From: Arachis hypogaea
Lineage: Eukaryota; Streptophyta; Magnoliopsida; Fabales; Fabaceae
Assembly (NCBI RefSeq): GCF_003086295.3
Contig: NC_092045.1
Span: forward strand, 88,984,693-89,048,692
Direction of reading: 5' to 3'
DNA length: 64,000 nucleotides
Each line of letters begins with the position of its first letter. The first letter of the stretch is position 1. Of the stretch, positions 11,801-22,815 are shown one piece after another. Under the pieces are notes generated by a model. That model saw only the letters and a program-made list of their open reading frames with translations. It had not been told where the DNA came from and made no database searches. Both the position numbers and the translations under genes were made by a program.

Positions 11801-14800
11801 TTCGAATTACTAAGATAGGCTGAACGTGCACATAATTCGAAACATATTGCTTCGAATTAGTATGGAATTGTAATTCGAATTCAATTGATTCGAATTATAT
11901 ATATATAGTGCGAATGTAGTTTATTCGAATTACAATGAACCGGAGCTATATATATATGCTGTGAACTCACGTAGCTCTCAACAAAGAGGTGAGATGGCTA
12001 GTGAGGATAGTTTTCTAGTGCTGGTACATCACAGGCAGTCGATTAAGAGGAAAACTCGGTCCGGCGTGAAGTTCACTGATAAGGATCCCCTATGTATTAT
12101 CGTGAGGCCAACAACCACCTACGATGCTCTCGTTAGCTCTGTGATGGAGAAGCTTGGTCTGGAAGGGGTTAAAAGGGTTAAGAAGTTTTTCTATCGCATC
12201 CCAACCACGGTGCTCCATGATACCGTGAAGTATGATTATTTCACGATTGGGAATGATGAGGACTTGCAGGTAAGGACATTAGAGTTGTTGGCAAAGTTGG
12301 TTGATGTGGTATCTAGCTCGGGTGGTTCGAACCGGAATGCCAATACTATAGCCACGGTTTCCGGCTTGAGCTCGAGACCTGCGGTTGCTTCATCCTCCGT
12401 TCCTGTGTATGAGCCACCGATGCAGCCTGTTGCCTCCCCATCGTTTGCCGTTGATCTGAGTGGCAATGTTGGAGATGAGGTTCGATATGGGGAACATCTT
12501 CCCACCGAAGTGCAGTGTCCTACACCGGCTGGTGTTGGTGAGGGTTTGTTTGATGATCCAGATGACGATGATGTCGAGCCGGATATGATCGCTGATGACA
12601 ATGGCGATGATCTTGGAACTACTGATCCGAGAAGGGCTACAGGTGGATCTAGTTCTGGCACACAGCAGTACCCACCCAATTTTTCATCGTTGGACCTGGA
12701 TGCCATGAGGCAGGACGAAAATCCTGTGCAGGCCTCTGGATTTGGCGCTAGAGATACGGAAGGGTTTGCCGGTATGACGGAGTTCCAGGTTGGCCAACAA
12801 TTTCAGGATAAAGATGAGGCGCTGTTGAGTGTGAAGACTTACAGCATCCGCCGAGGGGTCCAGTACAAGGTCGTTGAGTCTGACTACCGCAGGTATGTGG
12901 GAAAGTGTTCTGAGTTTGGGAATGGGTGCACATGGTTGATTCGTTTGAGTCTCCGACAGTGGAAGGACATCTGGGAAGTGAAGCGGTACAACGGACCGCA
13001 TACCTGTCTCGCCACCTCCATCTCCAGCGACCATAGGAGTCTGGACTACCATGTGATAGCGACATTCATTATGCCGATGGTTAGAGCTGATGCCTCCGTC
13101 AACATCAAGGTGCTTCAAAATGCCACGGCCGCACACTTTGGGTTCAGGCCTACGTACAGGAGGGTATGGATGGCGAAGCAGAAGGCCGTTGCCGTCATCT
13201 ATGGGGACTGGGATGAGTCGTACAACGAGCTCTCTCGGTGGGTGTTAGGAGTTCAGCTGACGATGTCTGGCACTGTAGCAGTCCTCAGGACTTGCCCTGT
13301 TCGAGTTGGGGCACAGCATGACGAGTCTCAGGCTTATTTTCATAGGCTGTTCTGGACTTTCCCCCCTTGTATCGAGGCATTCCGTCATTGCAAGCCGTTG
13401 GTGAGTATTGACGGCACCCATCTATATGGCAAGTATGGGGGAACGTTGCTAGTCGCGATTGCACAAGACGGAAACTCCAACATACTCCCCGTGGCATTTG
13501 CACTAGTTGAGGGTGAGAATGCTGAGTCATGGTCTTTCTTTCTCTCCCACCTTCGTGAGCACGTGACACCTCAGCCGGGTCTGTTAGTTATTTCAGATAG
13601 GCATAACGGCATCAAGGCAGCGCTCGAGGCTCCCGATGGGGGATGGCTACCTCCGGCTGCATACCGGGCGTTCTGCATTCGACACGTTGCAACGAATTTT
13701 GCCCTAACCATCAAGTGAAAAGATGCCCGGAGGCTTCTTGTTAACGCCGCATATGCGAAGACCGAAGTGGAGTTCGACTACTGGTTTGACATTCTGCGCT
13801 CTGAGAATCCGGCAATGTGTGACTGGGCGAACCGAATTGAGTATTCGTTGTGGACACAGTACTGTGATGAGGGTCAGAGATTCGGGCACATGACGACTAA
13901 TATTTCTGAGTGTGTCAATTCAATCCTGAAGGGGGTAAGGAACCTCCCTGTTTGCTCGCTGGTGAAGGCCACATACGGAAGGCTGGCTAAGCTATTTATC
14001 CGTAAGGGGAGGGAGGCCGAGGCTCAGATGGGTACCGGACAACAATTCAGTCAATACCTAGTAAAGTGTATCGAGGCCAGCCTGAAGACAGCCAGGTGCT
14101 TCACGGTGACTGTTTATGACAGGGATAACTCGGAGTACACCGTGACAGAGACGACTCCGACAGGTTCATTCTCACTTGGTAGCTACAGGGTCTCACTAGG
14201 GTCTCAGACTTGTGATTGTGGATACTTCCAAGCACTTCATTTCCCGTGTCCTCACGCACTGGCATGCTGTGCTTATTCACGTCTTACTTGGCAGCCTTAC
14301 GTCCACCAGGTCTATCGCCTTAGTTCCGTTTTCGGTGTCTATCAGATGGAATTTACACCTCCCATTCCGGAGGATTTCTGGCCACCTTATGCCGGACCTA
14401 CCGTTATACCGGATCCGAACATGAGGCGTGCGAAGGAGGGTCGTCCAAGGTCCACACGCATTCGCACCAACATGGATGATGCAGATCCGAACCGGCAAAA
14501 GAGATGTGGCCTCTGCAGGCAGCCAGGACACACTCGTCGGAGTTGTCCGCAAGCCGGACGACCCACCGGGACAGCTGGGAATTAATAGGAGCGTTGGTTT
14601 GTCTATTTTTATTTCTTTTAGTATCAGCACATGTATTTTATTTCAGTTAGCAACCATTGTTCTACGTGAAACTAAGTTGTATTTTATAAGTGATGAAAGT
14701 TGTAATTCGTACCACATATGTATGTTGAATGTCTTTCTAATTATGGAGTTAAGTTACTAAAACAAACTACACTATCTGATGGGATGACTGATAATACATA

Positions 14801-17800
14801 ACATAAGATCAAAGTAACTGTTGGATGAACAAATACATTAAGGAAACCATACATCACACTGATAACCAACAAAGAAGGTACATAATATAAACATAACAAC
14901 ACGACATACACCACTATCCGTAAATCATCTAAAGAGGTGCGACCCCGTGAAACAACGGCGTGGAACCCGTGTCCTGTAACCTCTACGTATAAGTGGCTCC
15001 TCATCCTCAATCGAGTCATCGTCGTCCTCCGGAACTGGCTGTGTCGGGGTCCTGGGCGGGACATGCACGGGTCTGGATGATGACGGGCCGGCAACTGAAT
15101 GTGACCCCAGAGTCTGGGCCGATGCTGGCGTCCCACCCAGGACAAAAGTATGCGCAGGAGGCACCGTGGCAGGCTCGTTCAGATCTACATCTAGCGGTGC
15201 CTGTGTCCCTGTCGTGTGAACCCGTCCTCGTGCAGCCTCATCCTCCTGCATGATGGTCCGGATATCCTCAAGGAAATGCGGTCCACCGATCTCGGCGACA
15301 ATGCCATCACTAGCAAGGAAGTATGGAAACATGGAGCCTGGACTCACCCATGGAGTACTCTCCTGAAGGGTCTGATCGTTACCGGGAACACCGACGAAAT
15401 AATCTCCAAGAGGTCCACCCCCAAGCCCAGCGTCAGTGTGACTCGTGGGATCTCCCATACCAGATCCATACCACTCACCATCATGCCCCCCTGATGGGCC
15501 TATCAACCCCCGCAACATCACCTCCTCCAGCTGCACCCCCCCAGGCTGATGGGCACCCTCTCTAGCAGCAGCCCCCTCCTCTTGCCTCCACGACCACGTC
15601 GTCTCCCGCCACCCCTAACTGCGTCCTCGACGTCATCCATAGCATGATCCACCCAATTCCACTCACGCTGGCTACGACGTGTCCCGACTCGTGCTCTCCT
15701 CTCAATACGACGTCTGTCAGGAACATTGTCGACTCGGTCCATATCTGGAACTCGGCCTGCACCCCTCTGCGTTGCCTCATCCGGAATAAGAATACCTCTC
15801 GGATCCCCCAATAACATCTCCGGCGACAGGAACCTCTTTCCGTGCTGATGCCACCATGTCAAGAAATCATGCGAGGGACCGGGGTCGGCCACGATGTCGA
15901 ACTGTAAAATGTGCTCTGCACGCTCCTGCCAGTGAAGATGCCAGTCAGGTAAGTGCGCCGGGAACCAACGGTCACCTCATCTCCCGTCCTTCGACATCAA
16001 GAAGTCGATGTTCAGGGCGGGACGCGGTGGGGGCTGAACGCCCCCAAACTGCGGTAAAACTCTATCAACCTGATGCCACTCGACCACCGCAAAATAAATC
16101 AGGGAACGTCACACACCGCCATAACATCGTATGCCGAGGCTCAAAGACCTCCGGATGGACAACCTGGATGACGTCGAGGGCGCTATAGGGCATCCATATG
16201 AACTGAAAAAAACCAAATAAAAACAATTTGACACTTCTGTTAGACAATATAAACTGAAACAACGACTGGAGATATATATGGGCTCAGCGTACTTACATCC
16301 CGAGGCTGTAACAAGTCGATCTTCAGGCGAGCCATCTGTACCCGAGGTCCCTTGTTGCTAATCCCAGGATTGTAATTAGACCATCTGCGTAAGAGGTTAA
16401 ACATTCTAATGCGTTCATGACTCACTCTACAATGCATGAAATTGCTTGCATAATCGAAAATAAATACAATAAGGATACATAATACAAAACAATAACGGTA
16501 CCTCGAGGCAAGGGGCCAGCTAAACGCATTATACCCAGTAGGCCTAAAAGAAGGAAACCTCCAGAAGATCAAAGACTGCAGTATCTGTAAAGGCCCAGCT
16601 AACTTCACGACATGTCTGTTGGCGACTCGGCACATGCACCGGTACAACCATGCTAGTGCCGCCGACCCCCAACTGTAGCCACCCATCTCCTCAAGCCGAG
16701 CAACATAGGGTAGCCATCTGATGTGTATACGATTGCCGGACTTGTCGGCAAACAGCTGCGTGCCCAATAACATCACGATATAGGCACGGGCAAAGCACCT
16801 AACTGTCTCCTCATCAGCCCCGTCGGGACACTCTCCAAATGTCTCTTGGAACCAGGTGCAGTTGACTGCGAATTTCTGAACCTGGTTCTCGGGAGGTAAA
16901 ACACCGAGCAACTCATGGAACCACTGCCAAGCTGGCCTCCCACCCTCAATGTAAAGGTGGAAGTCTGTCAGGCAACCACTGACGTAATGTCCGTCCACTG
17001 GTAATCCCAGATGGTATGCGACGTCCTGAAGCGTGATGGTGCACTCTCCGAACGGCATGTGGAAGGTGTGCGTCTTAGGCCGCCACCTCTCGACGAATGC
17101 GCTGACTAGGGGCTCGTCTATTCGGAACCATCTGTCGTTCAGTCTCGCAAGATGGTACAATCCGGCCATCTGCAAGTACGGAACGTACCTCTCATCAAGA
17201 CGCATCCCCTGCTGTCGCCTAACGCTGGATATGCAACGATGAGGCTGGCCAGTAGATAAACCGCATAATTAGAACAGATGCACAAACCACTAACATATAC
17301 AATTTATTTCATAAAGAACCAAAAAAGAAATCGCGCGACACAACATTTATGAAACAAGCGACCAACATTGTATACACAAACCGCTAACATGAACCACGTG
17401 CAAAAACCATTAACAAATACAACAATCACTAACAAGTAAAACCATTAACAAAAACTGCTAGCATATACCTCTATCATAAACCACTACCCTAAACCGCTAA
17501 CCGTCACTAAAACCACTATCCAAAACCATTAACAAAAATCGCTACCAAAAAACAATAACAAAAACCACTAACAAAAACCACTGGCCTAAACCACTAGCTT
17601 AAACCGCTAACACTAACATAAACCGCTATAAAAAAACCATTAACAAAAATCACTTGCCTACACCACTATCCTAAACCACTATCCTAAACCACTAACAGTA
17701 ACATAAACCATTATCAAAAACCATTAACAAATACCACTGTCATAAACCGCTTTCATCAACCACTACCATAAACCACTAACAAAAAACACTATCAACAACG

Positions 17801-18951
17801 CAACATCATAAACCACTAACCTCGTCGTTGATCACCCCGACGATATGAGCAACTCCATCCAAACGATAAAGCCTCCCGGATCGTCCCCCATCGCCTGAAT
17901 ATGCCGCTCTGGTCTTACTCGGCCCGAATGTTGGTCGTTTTCTCTCGGATTTGGTGGGGTATGAGAATGACAAAGTGATTCGAATGAACTTGGTTCGAAC
18001 TCCTTATATAGACGAAACCCTTGTAATTCAAATCAAGTAGATTCGAATTACTTAGTGTCACCAACTTCACCTAATTCGAATCAATATGATTCGAACCTCG
18101 CTCGTGTGCCCTTCTCCATCTAATTCGAATTGATATAATTCGAACTACCCTATTATAATTCGAAGTTAGTCGTTTCGAATTACTAAGGGATTTTGCATGC
18201 ATAATTCGTTTCTTGTTGATTCAAATTACCTTGGAATAGTTCTTGAAAGTAATTCATATTGAATCAATTCGAATTATGTGAAAACTTGATTCGAATCCTA
18301 TTGATTCGAATTATATAAAAATTAGTTCTGGTGGATTGAGGTATCGAAGTTTGATTTGGCTGATTTGGGTTAAAGTGAGCTCCCCTTGACTCATTTGGGT
18401 TTTTTACCCTATTTTCATAATTTATAAAAATTTTAAATTCATGTGTCCACATATTCTGTTTTATATCGTATCATGTACTCGTGTTAATATTCGTGCATCA
18501 TAGGTCTAATAGTTTATTGGCACAATAAAAACTAATTAAAAGGCATAAGAAAGAAAAAAATAATTAAATTTGTTATAAAAATAATTTGTTCACTTAGTAT
18601 TTTTTTATTGTTATATATACATAAAATTAAATATCAAATCAGCCATTTATATAGAATATATATTATATACATAAATATATAAATATATAACTATTGATTT
18701 AATAATTGATTTTTAGCGTAAAATTATATTTTTATACTAATATTTATATTCTCTCTATGTACACTTTGGTTGATAAAGTAAACATTTTATATCAATTATA
18801 TACTAATCTATACATACAATACAAAAAAAAAAATGTGAACAGCCTTTTAGGAGGGTTGGCATTGGTTGTAGGACTGTACAGTGTGCTGTGGGGAAAAAGC
18901 AGGGAGCAAATGCCCAAAGCCTCACAAGACTTGGAGCAAACATCGGTTTAG
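6418..18951 (+). CDS. WAT1-related / nodulin MtN21-like EamA transporter, seven exons
   Basis: Exons: 6418-6590, 6664-6726, 6793-6909, 10253-10502, 10589-10747, 10886-11037 and 18843-18951. All introns are GT-AG. The exons total 1023 bases and give one open frame of 340 residues with no internal stop, which supports the model strongly. The protein starts MKGQKAYAVVFVIQAIYAAM and ends in the family-typical GGLALVVGLYSVLWGKSREQ plus a short tail. It has two EamA repeats (about residues 10-140 and 185-325) and hydrophobic segments consistent with ten membrane helices. The family includes plant-specific exporters of amino acids or auxin (UMAMIT/WAT1) at the plasma membrane or tonoplast; the substrate cannot be told. 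The last intron (11038-18842, 7.8 kb) contains a complete MULE, and intron 3 is 3.3 kb. Splice sites look intact, so the gene may still work, though expression is untested. Confidence 0.93.
7431..7473. repeat. (AT)n microsatellite, intron 3
   Basis: Uninterrupted AT dinucleotide run in intron 3 of the WAT1-like gene. Confidence 0.95.
7595..7623. repeat. (AAAG)n microsatellite, intron 3
   Basis: Seven or so AAAG units inside intron 3. Confidence 0.9.
8777..8833. repeat. (TA)n microsatellite, intron 3
   Basis: About 28 TA units, immediately before the AT-rich left edge of the candidate insertion at 8834-9780. Confidence 0.95.
8834..9780. mobile_element. Candidate non-autonomous insertion with a GC-rich core (intron 3)
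   Basis: A very AT-rich left arm (about 8834-8960, with repeated 'cattaattgtcattaatta') and right arm (about 9660-9760) show loose inverted similarity. Between them are short tandem repeats built on 'aggatcatccgaaa' (about 9015-9180) and a GC-rich island at 9185-9600. The island contains repeats of the type 'gcgagcgatggagagtcgcg' and is open in several frames on both strands, as expected for GC-rich DNA with few stop trinucleotides. No protein family was recognised and no target duplication was found. It could be a captured gene fragment inside a TIR element. Confidence 0.4.
11666..11945. repeat. Left sub-terminal array of paired TTCGAA sites in the MULE
   Basis: Five or six units of the form AATTCGAA, about 8-12 bases, TTCGAATTA, for example around 11752-11785 and 11832-11862. 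Each unit is itself palindromic. A matching array sits at the other end of the element, which makes transposase-binding sites a reasonable guess. Confidence 0.75.
11994..14585 (+). pseudogene. MURA-type MULE transposase with one internal stop
   Basis: The start MASEDSFLVLVHHRQS at 11994 fits the family better than the in-frame ATG at 11961. Order: an N-terminal PB1-like region; an acidic linker; the MuDR DNA-binding block (about 12780-13010, EFQVGQQFQDKDEALLSVK and a C-x-NGCTW motif); the transposase core (LVSIDGTHLYGKYGG, then LLVISDRHNG, carrying the two catalytic Asp candidates); a SWIM zinc finger (CDCG...FPCPHALACC, about 14210-14270); and a C-terminal zinc knuckle (CGLCRQPGHTRRSC). A single in-frame TGA at 13716-13718 separates 11961-13718 from 13719-14585; the frame continues without a shift on both sides. 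The gene is thus only one substitution from intact, which suggests recent activity of the family. Confidence 0.9.
14925..17891 (-). pseudogene. Plant mobile domain (PMD, MAIN/MAIL1-like) gene carried by the MULE
   Basis: Exons inferred on the minus strand: 17891-17821 (starts MGDDP), 17244-16502, 16384-16297, and 16202 to 14925. The PMD core is clear in exon 2: YVPYLQMAGLYHLARLNDRW, FGECTITLQDVAYHLGLPVD and WLPYVARLEEMGGYSWGSAA. The C-terminal part is Arg/Gly-rich and then acidic, ending CFTGSHLFR. PMD proteins of plants (MAIN, MAIL1) act in nuclear gene silencing, and the domain is also widespread in plant transposons; a role in helping the element is inference. Lesions: a one-base deletion in exon 1 (near 17875), an extra T near 16104, an in-frame TGA at 15977-15979 and an indel near 15540. 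Intron 1 holds a minisatellite. Confidence 0.88.
17262..17818. repeat. Degenerate AAACCACTAACA minisatellite in the PMD intron
   Basis: Dozens of diverged 10-14 base units of the type 'aaaccactaac', 'aaaccgctaac' and 'aaaaaccattaac' run through nearly the whole first intron of the PMD gene. No coding frame. Confidence 0.9.
17975..18320. repeat. Right sub-terminal array of paired TTCGAA sites in the MULE
   Basis: About eight units of ATTCGAA-n8-10-TTCGAAT form, for example around 18071-18095, 18119-18147 and 18155-18181. Several are mutated to ATTCAAAT or ATTCATAT. The units mirror the left array at 11666-11945. Confidence 0.75.
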
Positions 18952-20954
18952 TTGGAGTGAGCTAGGTCAGCTAGCCCCACATATGATTGTGATTATATTT
19001 TTGCTTTTTCTTCTTTTGGCAAAAGATAAATTGTCACAAATATAATATATATTAGATGTGAAGAAAGCAATATAGTTTGGAATGTTGCAAAAATTTTGGC
19101 AACAGTAGTTGACTAACATGATATATGATTTTGCCTAAAATCATGGATCAATTATTTCCACTACGGTTAAACTTTTAGGTGCCATATTAGTTTAGCATTT
19201 CTAGCAAGTTGTTAACGGTATTGATGCACTAGCGGGTAGTAAAGATATATTAATTGTAAAATTAGTTAAAGAGTGTTTTAAGAGTAGTAGTTAAAAAAAT
19301 TAAAATATAAAATTTTGTCTCTTTTAATGTATTATCGATATATTTAATGTGTTGAAAATTTGAACACAACTATATTTTTTATTCAATATTTTTTTATAAT
19401 ATCTTTTAAAAGTGTTTTTAAAACACTTTCTAAAAATACAAAGACAAAAAATTTGGACATAATTTTGGCTATTTTTTTTAATTTTCAATAAAAGAATCAG
19501 AACATGCTAATGGCTTACTAAATAAAGAAGGCAATAAAGGAGGTAGGAATTTTTTTATAAGGAAAGAAGTGATGCATAAATACTGGTCAGATTAATAATC
19601 AAATTAATTTATAAAAAATGGTCATTTTTTAATTTTCGTATTTGTTTTCAAAAAAATTTATCAATTAAATTAGTACTTCAAAAATTATAAATTAATTGTG
19701 TTTGTTCTTTTATCAATTTATTAATAATCTTTATTAACATTGATGATGTGAAATATTAATTGATAGTATATATAATATCTGACACATTCAATTAAATGTT
19801 AATCAGATATGTTTATAAAATTTTATTAATTTAATTTTTTTAATTACATAAATTTTAATACGAATACAATTTAAGGATTAAATTAATAGATTTTTATAAA
19901 CATATATTTATCTGCATCTAAGTGAATTTGATAAATGCTATGTATATGCTTAAAATTTTACGTCATCAATCGACAGAAAGTATTAATAGAGTGACAAAAA
20001 AATAAACGTAATTAATTTATAATTTTTGAAAGATAAATTTAATGGATAATAAAAATGTTTAGTAATAAAAAAAATTATTCAAAAACAGCTAAACCTTGTT
20101 TTATTTGACGTTCATTAACTTTAGCAACAATTAATAAATGGTAAATAAAGTCATTTTTAGCTTTTTTTTAATCTAATATTTCCGAATTGATAAAATCCAA
20201 TAGCTATCACAGAAGATTTTTGTTCTGGTTGTGGTGTACCAGAAAGAATAGACCAATAATTGATGATGTACTAGGTGGCTTTATATAATCACTACTTTCA
20301 ATTTTGGGAACCATGAAGAACCATCGTGGTCTACTTATAGTTAATAGAAAAAAAAATCCCTAAGGCATATATATTAAAAGCAATATAATCTAATTAATGA
20401 GATTTAAATTTTAAGAGTGTGTTTGGAATAAAATATTTTAAAAATTAATTTGATTCAATTTGAAATGAATTATTATGTTTGAAATCATATATATAATATA
20501 AGAATTGATTTAATTTACAATTTGATATAACGATTTGATTATATATTTTGATTCTTTATTTATCACACTATCCTCCACCATCACCAATAACTGTCATCTC
20601 ATCGCCAATGGCCAAACCACCATCAGATCTCTTCTCGTTTCTAAGACTCCAATTTCTCTTTTATACTAATATTTAACGGGTAAAAATGACATTTTGTATA
20701 TTTTTAACACACAATAATTTTAATTTCAATCAATTTCTCTAAAATATAAGAGAAAGAAGTTTATGTCATTACTCATCACAGTGTTAATTGATTCCTTTTA
20801 AATTAAAATAGATGAGGACCATTTTGGACAGAGGCCCGCTGAAGGATTAGGCCGAAGCCCATAAAGTTTGCTAAGATGGACTGATGGAGGATCAAATTTT
20901 AATAAAATCTACTCTTGGTTTGTCCCTACAGCTCCATTAAAGATCGAAGATGTT
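18952..20954. other. 3' flank of the WAT1-like gene, AT-rich intergenic
   Basis: No gene seen. The first few hundred bases should hold the 3' UTR and poly(A) signals of the transporter gene. The rest is AT-rich with no recognisable element until the SINE. Confidence 0.5.
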
Positions 20955-20971
20955 AAAAATGCACAAGTCCT

Positions 20972-21118
20972 GCAGTAGAGGCCTAGACCAAGTGGCAATG
21001 ACATTGCTTCTTAATCAAGCTGCACTAAGTTCAAACCCTAGCTGGGATAGAGTTTTTAAAAAACCCTCAAAGTGTGGGTGTATAAGTATGTGAGTAGCGT
21101 AGTGACAAAAAAAAAAAA
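20972..21118 (+). mobile_element. tRNA-derived SINE
   Basis: A body of about 135 bases with polymerase III-like boxes (A-box-like 'gaccaagtggcaatgac', B-box-like 'agttcaaaccc') ends in a run of about 16 A. It is flanked by a long direct repeat: AAAAATGCACAAGTCCT at 20955-20971 and, after the A-tail, AAAATGCACGAGTCCT at about 21119-21134. A 16-base duplication and an A-tail are typical of LINE-driven target-primed insertion. Confidence 0.85.
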
Positions 21119-21550
21119 AAAATGCACGAGTCCTCAGGGTGCCTTCGGTATACACATACTGGAAAATTTTTTGAAATTAATTAAAAAAAAATTTATTTTT
21201 TAAAACAAATAATATTATCTGTATTTTTTAAAATATTTTTTTTTAGTTTGAAGTAAGTTCGCCCACTACAACAATGAACTTGCCTATTATTATTATGAAG
21301 TTCGCTTACTTTAATGACAAACTTCATTATTTTTATAGAGTTCGTCCGCTACATTGGCGAACTTCATGAATTTCGCCCATGCCAACGGCGAAATTTTCCC
21401 AACGCATAATATAAATCTACATACACCGAGTTCTCTTCATTTACATCTACATGCATTTTTTCTCGTTTATACTTTTCGTTCTTATAGTCCCTATCATGTC
21501 TGGAATACTATTATTATTAATTTATTAATGGTGAAATCGCGTTGATCAAG

Positions 21551-22815
21551 ATGGATTTATCGTATTTATTTATGCAAACCAACCTTTGTATACTTACCGA
21601 ATGAAGTGAGAGAGGTGGTGACGTTGAAAAATTTTATAGTACATGCCATTGGTCAACACATGAAGAGAGTGAGAAAAATTTATTACAGATATCCGATGGA
21701 AGCGGACGGCATTTTAATTTACAAAAAATATTTTATTTTTTCTAATTTTTAGTTGAAATTTTTTATATTATTTTTATATGTAAACATGATTTTTAACAAT
21801 TTTTCATTTGACCAAGGTATCGAATACGTGATGATGAAGACATAGGACTAATCTGGGGTTGGCATAATCATTTTCCAAACGGCCATCTGCTGGAGTTATT
21901 TGTGTTTTTCGTTGATATGTGTGCAACGACTTCGTTGGAAGTTGATGGTGAGAATGCATCATCTACGATAGTCAGAACAAACACTAGAAGGTTGATAGTT
22001 GATTTGAAACATGTCATCCCAGGAGAGTCAAGAGGAGTCAAATCCTGATGATTATAATGATGGTGTGTTGGAAGCAGATCATGAAAGTCATGATGGTTCT
22101 ATGGTTGGAGACCTAATGATGGATCATTATCAAGCTCATCATGTGTTCGATGATGAAGAACCTGAGGAGGAAGATGAAGAGTTAAACATCTTTACAGTGT
22201 CACAAGTTTCACTAACTCAACCTGTTAGTTCCAGACTGTATGATCATCCGGCTCACTATTTCACGTTGAACCTTGATGCAATGAATGTAGATTGGTCCTT
22301 TGGTCAAGGAGGGCCCGAGGATGATACAACGTGTGAGTTTGAGATTGGGAAATAGTTTGACAACAAAGAAGAAGCCGTGATGGCAATAAAGATGTATAGC
22401 ATTAGGAGGGTTGTAGAGTATAAATTATTGGAGAGTGACCAGTTGAAGTATGATGTACACTAAACTCAGGTTGAGTCAGGATGTCAATAGAACATACGCA
22501 TTGCACATCGTCAAAAACAGGAGAAATAGGAAGTTAGGAGATACAATGGTCCCATTCTTGCATGCAAGCAACAAGGTCAGGACCATGGAAGGTTGAATTC
22601 GAAAGTGGTAGCTACACACATATTCTCGATGGTGAAGGCAGATCCTACGATTAACATAAGAGTTCTCCAAGGAGCAATTGAGAATCATTCTGGTTACAAG
22701 GCATCTTACAAAAAAGTTTGGCTTACAAAGTAGAGAGTGATTGCAAAGATGTATGTTGATTGAAAAGCATCGTATAACGAGCTTCCTAGGTAGTTATCTG
22801 CAATGCAGATGTACC
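21551..22815 (+). pseudogene. MURA-type transposase remnant (N-terminal half only)
   Basis: The first exon-like block (about 21551-21735) encodes a PB1-like N-terminus with YLPNEVREVVTLKNFIVHAI. It resumes after an intron-like gap at about 21818 with RIRDDEDIGLIWGWHNHFPN. The open piece 22011-22355 is the acidic linker, followed by the MuDR block (FDNKEEAVMAIKMYSIRR) up to YNELPR near 22790. In this one frame the stops replace codons that are one transition away (CAG to TAG, TGG to TGA or TAG), the pattern left by long-term cytosine methylation. The catalytic core is absent: the frame runs into PMD sequence of the opposite strand near 22815. Confidence 0.8.

Larger units (their letters stand above)
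11565..18409. mobile_element. MULE carrying transposase and plant-mobile-domain genes (inside WAT1-like intron 6)
   Basis: The ends are inverted: left GGGGTAAAAAAC at 11565 and right GTTTTTTACCC ending at 18409, with imperfect inverted similarity continuing about 110 bases in from each end (shared blocks 'aaatcagccaaa', 'tataattcgaatc'). The flanks carry a 9-bp target duplication with one mismatch: TATTTCCAT at 11556-11564 and TATTTTCAT at 18410-18418. Nine-base duplications are the Mutator signature. The element carries a MURA-type transposase on + and a PMD gene on -, in tail-to-tail order. Both sub-terminal regions hold arrays of paired ATTCGAA sites. Confidence 0.93.

Noticed and set aside
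12236..13569. Minus-strand frames of 94-156 codons opposite the MULE transposase
   Set aside because: Shadows of the plus-strand transposase; composition follows the antisense of conserved domains.
18706..18842. Upstream part of the open frame that ends at 18951
   Set aside because: It is intron sequence of the WAT1-like gene; the real exon begins after the AG at 18841-18842.
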